Source: Gammaproteobacteria bacterium (GTDB lineage: Bacteria > Pseudomonadota > Gammaproteobacteria > Arenicellales > JAOTYS01). Taken from it: a stretch of 9,976 nucleotides of DNA. The notes below the pieces were generated by a model that was given only the letters and a program-made list of their open reading frames with translations, made no database searches and had not been told where the DNA came from. The position numbers were made by a program, and so were the translations under genes. The stretch lies in NCBI GenBank assembly GCA_029861795.1, contig JAOTYS010000145.1, positions 1 through 9,976 of the forward strand, given 5' to 3'. This document shows, piece by piece, positions 6,516 to 9,976 of the stretch. Numbering within the stretch: position 1 is the first letter of the stretch; every line of letters starts with the position of its first letter.

Positions 6516-7373
6516 ATGAGCGCAGATGCACAACCAAGCGAAGTTGTTTTGAACAAAACGCTGCTTACAGGTGCCTGTGGCGCCATCATTCACGATATCG
6601 ATCTTGCCAAGGGTGTGGATGCGGCTTTGTTCGATGCAATCGATCAGGCGTTGCTGGATCACGGTGTAATCTTCTTCCGTGATCAAGCTCTGACTCGTAA
6701 ACAACACAAAGCATTTGGAAAATTGTTTGGCGAGTTGCACTACCACCCGGCAGCGCCGGGCCCAAAAGAACACCCGGAGATTCTTATTATTCACGCGGAT
6801 GAAAAGTCCACTTTCTCAGCGGGGCAGGGCTGGCACTCGGACGTATCCTGCGACGCCGAACCGCCAATGGGCAGTATTTTGCGGTTGGAAACAGTACCTG
6901 ATACCGGTGGCGATACACTGTTCAGCAATATGTACGCGGCTTACGAAGCACTTTCAGATCGCATGAAAAATCTGCTTGCCGGTATGTCGGCGATTCACTC
7001 AGGCAAGCATGTGTATCGGTGGCGCTACAAAGTCGAAGCGGACAAGATGGTCCGTGAATACCCGGAATCAGAACACCCCATCGTTCGCACTCATCCGGTC
7101 ACGAAAAAACCAGCCTTGTACGTTAACGCTGGTTTTACGACGCACATCGTTGGCATGAAACCCAAAGAGAGCAAAGCGATACTGGAGCATCTATATCAGC
7201 ATATTGCACAGCCAGATTTTCAATGCCGATTCAAGTGGGAACCGCATTCGATGGCCTTCTGGGATAACCGGTGCATGCAGCACCATGCGGTGTTCGACTA
7301 TTGGCCCCAGGTACGACACGGTGAACGAGTTACTGTTGCTGGCGACAAACCCTTTTATGACGATGCTGCTTAA
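6516..7373 (+). CDS. TauD-type Fe(II)/2-oxoglutarate dioxygenase 3
   Basis: A 285-residue paralogue of the preceding gene. By eye more than half of the positions in the catalytic core are identical, including GVxFFRDQ-x-LTR-x-QH, HPAAP, the WHSDVSCD iron site (H107, D109) and GGDTLFSNMYAAY. The distal His is H256 in WDNRCMQH and the 2OG Arg is R271, again 15 residues apart, so all catalytic residues are intact. H77 matches the sulfonate-contacting TauD H70 and the Tyr73 position is Ala80, as in dioxygenase 2. Differences cluster in the segment between about residues 140 and 170 and in the middle of the C-terminal half, which could change substrate choice. The start ATG is fixed by AGGAGG at 6504-6509; a GTG at 6483 inside the upstream gene is rejected for lack of a ribosome site. 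The TetR gene follows 11 bases later. Confidence 0.9.
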   Translation: MSADAQPSEVVLNKTLLTGACGAIIHDIDLAKGVDAALFDAIDQALLDHGVIFFRDQALTRKQHKAFGKLFGELHYHPAAPGPKEHPEILIIHADEKSTFSAGQGWHSDVSCDAEPPMGSILRLETVPDTGGDTLFSNMYAAYEALSDRMKNLLAGMSAIHSGKHVYRWRYKVEADKMVREYPESEHPIVRTHPVTKKPALYVNAGFTTHIVGMKPKESKAILEHLYQHIAQPDFQCRFKWEPHSMAFWDNRCMQHHAVFDYWPQVRHGERVTVAGDKPFYDDAA

Positions 7374-7384
7374 GGGATAAATGA

Positions 7385-8011
7385 ATGCCTTCTAAATCAG
7401 AGGATGACAACGTAGCGAGTCTACGGCCAGAAAAGGCAGCTAAAGACTCGAGTGTCTCTTTGTTGGAGCAAGCGGCTTTAGATCTAATAGAGGAGAACGG
7501 GGTTCTAGCGGGACTGAACTTGCGCGAGGTAGCCGAACGGGCCGGTGTCAATCGGGCACTGGTATACCACCATTTCGGGTCACGTGAAGAATTGCTGAGG
7601 TCAGCGTTGACGCGTGATCTAAAAGACCGACTCGACCAAATCACGCAAGGATTGTCGCTCCCGTTCAATTCACGTGTAAGGCAGATGTTGCGCACCATGG
7701 TTCAGCATCAACCAGCGCTTCGGCTCGCCATGTTATTGACGTTGGACGGGAAAGAGCAGGTACGATTGGCGCCATTGAAAAACGCCTGGATGGAAACCTT
7801 CGAACAAGACCAGGCAGATCGCAAGATAGATGAATCGTTGGACCTCGAAGGGTTCCTGGTCATGGTCTCAGCACTGTCGTACGGGTATGCACTTATGCGG
7901 GAGTCGTTTGCGAAAGAATTTGATACTGACCCGGTCAGTTTAGATTGGCGCTTAGAAGCGGTGTTGGGGCAGTTTTTGTCGAAGTACGAAACAGGTGAGG
8001 ATGACCCATAA
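7385..8011 (+). CDS. TetR-family transcriptional regulator
   Basis: A 208-residue one-component regulator. The N-terminal DNA-binding domain is clear: an amphipathic helix around 26-38, then the helix-turn-helix at about 46-65 (LREVAERAGVNRALVYHHFG), the signature of the TetR family, followed by SREELLRSAL. About 20 polar residues precede the domain. The rest is helical and variable, as expected for the ligand-binding and dimer part. It lies inside the operon between two dioxygenase genes, with AGGGATA at 7373-7379 before the ATG and a 15-base gap to the next gene. TetR proteins are mostly repressors released by a pathway compound. The four palindromes at 614, 710, 5471 and 5558 are the obvious candidate binding sites, one being upstream of its own operon, which implies autoregulation. 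Inducer unknown. Confidence 0.92.
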   Translation: MPSKSEDDNVASLRPEKAAKDSSVSLLEQAALDLIEENGVLAGLNLREVAERAGVNRALVYHHFGSREELLRSALTRDLKDRLDQITQGLSLPFNSRVRQMLRTMVQHQPALRLAMLLTLDGKEQVRLAPLKNAWMETFEQDQADRKIDESLDLEGFLVMVSALSYGYALMRESFAKEFDTDPVSLDWRLEAVLGQFLSKYETGEDDP

Positions 8012-8026
8012 CAGAGGACTACGACT

Positions 8027-8986
8027 ATGAGTGAATCCGTGATCTTGGAACAAATGGGAAACTTAGCAACGGCACTGCCAGTTGACCTACCGAATGGCGT
8101 GAGTGTGAAACCCACTGGTGGCCCTTGTGGTGTCATCATTGAGGGCTTAGATTTGCAGGAAGATCTCACCGGTGAAGAAATATTCTCGTTGCTGAATATA
8201 TTCAATCATTCCGGATTCATGATACTCAGAGCTCAGGAAAGACTAACCCCGGAAAGGCAATGCGAGTTTACCCGCTGGTTTGGGCAGAAATTTACTCGTG
8301 GTGATGCTGGTGACAAATTGCCGATGGTTGGCTCCTTGCCACTGCAACTGCTGTCGAATCGAGATACGCGCAAACCGGGTAAACAAGTCATCGCGCAAGA
8401 AGACGATCCTCGCGGTGCCGCTAACCAGGCCCTGGGTTGGCATTCAGATGTCCAAGACTATGACGTACCGCCAGATGTGACTGTGCTTCACGGTGTGGAA
8501 ATTCCGCCGCCATCGGCTGGGGGTAACACCTATTTTGTAGACATGTACCAAGCCTTCGAAGAGCTAGACCCGGAAACACAGGCACAGGTGCTACACATGA
8601 AGTGGCGGCCCGCCAGTACATACGCAACGATGAAAGGGGTCAGTCAGCGAGCTGCCATGGAAAGTGCTGCGCCGGTAGAGGATTCGCCCGTGGAACATCC
8701 AGTTGTGCGGACGCACCCGGTGACCGGTCGAAAAGCGTTGTGGATAACGCCGGGATTTAGCGTCGCTTTGGTAGGCTTCGAAGATGATCCAGATGCAGGT
8801 GATGCATTGCTGAAGCGCCTCAAAGAACATCTTATACAACCCCATCTGATCTACACCCACACATGGCAGCCTCACGATGTGATCTGCTGGGATAACCGGT
8901 GTGTCATGCACGCAAGGGATTCGTGGGATCGATCTTATCTAAGAGAGATGCATCGCTCGCAGGCTGGTGGGTCGCGCCCCTACTAG
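8027..8986 (+). CDS. TauD/TfdA-family Fe(II)/2-oxoglutarate dioxygenase 4 (divergent)
   Basis: A 319-residue dioxygenase, clearly apart from the other three. The iron ligands H139-x-D141 (GWHSDVQDYD) and H295 (WDNRCVMH) and the 2OG Arg R310, 15 residues on, are present, so it should be active. The segment between the conserved FG and the iron site is 18 residues longer than in dioxygenase 2 and lacks the H-x-HP motif that provides the sulfonate-contacting His in TauD, so a different substrate is likely, for example an ether or a product of the other oxygenases. EHPVVRTHPVTGRKALWI and WQPHDVICWDNR are standard family blocks. AGAGGA at 8013-8018 supports the ATG. It is the last gene of the operon; a hairpin terminator follows at 9110-9137. 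Confidence 0.87.
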   Translation: MSESVILEQMGNLATALPVDLPNGVSVKPTGGPCGVIIEGLDLQEDLTGEEIFSLLNIFNHSGFMILRAQERLTPERQCEFTRWFGQKFTRGDAGDKLPMVGSLPLQLLSNRDTRKPGKQVIAQEDDPRGAANQALGWHSDVQDYDVPPDVTVLHGVEIPPPSAGGNTYFVDMYQAFEELDPETQAQVLHMKWRPASTYATMKGVSQRAAMESAAPVEDSPVEHPVVRTHPVTGRKALWITPGFSVALVGFEDDPDAGDALLKRLKEHLIQPHLIYTHTWQPHDVICWDNRCVMHARDSWDRSYLREMHRSQAGGSRPY

Positions 8987-9109
8987 GTATGAGCTGCGAG
9001 TTTCAATGCTGCTGGCTGCCGAACAAGGTCGATACCGAGTTCCACAGGCTATTCTCCGATGCTTTCAACGAACCGATAGTTGACGTTATTGTCATGAAAA
9101 TCAGGTACA

Positions 9110-9137
9110 GGTTTGGCTATTAGGTCTCAGCCAAACC
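9110..9137 (+). terminator. Hairpin terminator after dioxygenase operon
   Basis: Perfect 9-bp arms GGTTTGGCT (9110-9118) and AGCCAAACC (9129-9137) enclose a 10-base loop and are followed by ATTTCG. The T-run is short, so termination may be partial. It stands between dioxygenase 4 and the metal-efflux genes, separating the two transcription units. Confidence 0.6.
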
Positions 9138-9168
9138 ATTTCGTGAGCATCGGTGTGCTGAAATCGAC

Positions 9169-9174
9169 TATACT
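9169..9174 (+). promoter_or_regulatory. Possible -10 box for the metal-efflux operon
   Basis: TATACT is a 5 of 6 match to the sigma70 -10 box, just downstream of the terminator. No good -35 box is seen 16-19 bases upstream, which would fit an activator-dependent promoter. The predicted transcript start falls at or next to the ATG at 9181, so the message may be nearly leaderless, or this match is chance. Confidence 0.3.
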
Positions 9175-9180
9175 GAGGCG

Positions 9181-9555
9181 ATGAATAGGCTCGGCATTGG
9201 GTTAGCAAGTTTGGGGGCGGTTGCACTGCTGGCCCTGCAGGTGGGCGGCATACATCTGCATGCTGAATCCAGTCGGCATTCCGAAGCTACTGAGCATCAG
9301 CATGGGATTCATGTTGCCCATGAGCTTTCAGCCGAACACCATTCTAACGAGCACACCAATCACGTGGACCTTGATGTTGCGGACACGCCTCTCAAGTTTT
9401 CCACCTATGATTTCGTTGCGGTTAGCAACCAAACCGGCGGCAAACTCACTACCGCCTCCATTCGGACATTCTGGTCGTTACCTCGGTCAAATGCGCCACC
9501 GCACAGCACATTCCGGATGCGCCCCCCGCTGCGCGCCCCTCCAAAACTTGTCTGA
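9181..9555 (+). CDS. Small His-rich exported protein preceding CzcC (CzcI-like position)
   Basis: A 124-residue protein with a hydrophobic N-terminal segment (residues 4-24, likely signal peptide or membrane anchor) followed by a His-rich stretch with 11 His between residues 25 and 61, suited to binding Zn, Cd, Co or Cu in the periplasm. The C-terminus is basic and Pro-rich, ending in a PPLRAPP motif that I recall from small proteins encoded in front of czcCBA-type operons in marine and soil gammaproteobacteria. Its place 82 bases upstream of a CzcC homologue supports a role as metal sensor, buffer or regulator of the efflux system, as proposed for CzcI in Cupriavidus. The start is the only ATG that keeps the signal segment, although its GAGG (9175-9178) is only two bases away. 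A precise function cannot be assigned. Confidence 0.72.
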   Translation: MNRLGIGLASLGAVALLALQVGGIHLHAESSRHSEATEHQHGIHVAHELSAEHHSNEHTNHVDLDVADTPLKFSTYDFVAVSNQTGGKLTTASIRTFWSLPRSNAPPHSTFRMRPPLRAPPKLV

Positions 9556-9566
9556 TTAATCTCTTG

Positions 9567-9586
9567 GTCGAACGACCGCGTTCGGC
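9567..9586 (+). terminator. Possible attenuator or weak terminator between the His-rich gene and czcC
   Basis: CGAACG and CGTTCG (9569-9574, 9579-9584) form a stem around a 4-base loop, extended by a G-T and a G-C pair, and are followed by ACTCTTTGTTGTT. A second small hairpin (CCGTAT, 9609-9614, with ATACGG, 9621-9626) sits just before the ribosome site of the next gene. Together they could reduce downstream expression; the prediction is by eye only. Confidence 0.3.
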
Positions 9587-9637
9587 ACTCTTTGTTGTTC
9601 AAGACATCCCGTATTGGTTGATACGGTGGAGGTTTTC

Positions 9638-9976
9638 ATGTGGACGAGACTCTCTCATGGTCTGAGCGTAGGTTGCCTGTACGCGATCCTTGCCACGGCT
9701 GCATTTGCTGAAGATCGGCAGGTCTCGAGTACAGGGCCGGCTATTGGGCTCGATCGGGCCATTGTTTTAGCGCTTGAGCGCAATCCCTCATTGGTCAGTG
9801 CTGGCTATCAGATCAAGATTGAAGAGGCGCGACTGCTTCAGGCAGGCCTGGCGCCTAACCCAGAGTTGGGTATTTCAGCTGAAAATTTCGCTGGGGCCGG
9901 GCGTTTTTCAGAGTTAGAGAGTGCGGAATTTACTATTAGCCTCGATTGGGTGCTTGAGCGTGGAAAACGCTCCAAG
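9638..9976 (+). CDS. czcC: CzcC-like outer-membrane factor of RND metal efflux (partial, 5' end)
   Basis: The first 113 codons of a TolC-family outer-membrane protein, cut by the window end. It starts with a signal peptide (residues 1-24, cleavage likely after AFA), then the first TolC-type repeat: a helix with LDRAIVLALERNPSL (38-52), a QAGLAPNPEL motif (68-77), ENFAGAG (82-88) and a strand ending in LDWVLERGKR (102-111). The APNPEL to ENFAG to W-x-LE-x-GKR order is typical of CzcC and CusC-like members, which form the outer channel of CzcCBA-type pumps exporting divalent metals. GGAGG at 9628-9632 sets the start. The genes for the fusion protein and RND pump would be expected just beyond the window. 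Metal specificity (Co, Zn, Cd or Cu) cannot be decided here. Confidence 0.85.
   Translation, partial: MWTRLSHGLSVGCLYAILATAAFAEDRQVSSTGPAIGLDRAIVLALERNPSLVSAGYQIKIEEARLLQAGLAPNPELGISAENFAGAGRFSELESAEFTISLDWVLERGKRSK

Noticed and set aside
9080..9095. TTGACGTTATTGTCAT inverted repeat resembling the operator
   Set aside because: The half-sites TTGAC/GTCA have different spacing and lack the AACATARTG core; it lies after the operon, just before the terminator.
1..9976. CRISPR arrays, tRNA or rRNA genes
   Set aside because: No regularly spaced repeats, cloverleaf-like sequence or conserved rRNA segment was seen on either strand.

Overview
The window looks like an accessory region of a Gram-negative proteobacterium, most likely a gammaproteobacterium. 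This rests on the gene types, strong Shine-Dalgarno sites, mid-range base composition and the start of a Czc-type RND efflux operon with its small His-rich leader gene. The taxonomic call is inference; no rRNA or housekeeping gene is present.

Layout: (1) 1-260 holds the eroded 3' end of an IS3-family transposase gene. (2) 258-745 is a long non-coding stretch with two copies of a 15-bp palindrome. (3) 746-4502 (+) is a probable operon of a GTG-started Baeyer-Villiger-type flavin monooxygenase, an FMN-dependent monooxygenase of the NtaA/SnaA/DszA/DmoA family and a TauD-type Fe(II)/2-oxoglutarate dioxygenase. (4) 4533-5414 (-) is a nitroreductase-family flavoprotein, a plausible source of reduced flavin. 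(5) 5415-5662 is a divergent promoter region with two more copies of the palindrome. (6) 5663-8986 (+) is a tight operon: two tandem TauD-type dioxygenases, a TetR-family regulator and a fourth, more divergent TauD/TfdA-type dioxygenase, ending at a hairpin terminator at 9110-9137. (7) 9181-9976 (+) begins a metal-efflux operon: a His-rich exported small protein and the start of a CzcC-like outer-membrane factor, cut by the window edge.

The oxygenase block (746-8986) reads as one functional unit: four 2-oxoglutarate dioxygenases, two flavin monooxygenases and a flavin reductase candidate. Such enzymes open C-S, C-N or C-O bonds in compounds such as sulfonates, sulfate esters, sulfones and aryl ethers. 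The first three dioxygenases keep the His that contacts the sulfonate in E. coli TauD and the 2OG-binding Arg, but lack the Tyr that contributes to taurine binding. This suggests organosulfur substrates other than taurine; the actual substrate is unknown. No transporter, sulfatase or ring-cleavage gene lies in the window.

The four palindromes (consensus close to TTAACATARTGTCAA) occur only in the promoter regions of the three transcription units of this block. They are the best candidate operator for the TetR-family protein encoded inside it, which would make the block a single autoregulated regulon.
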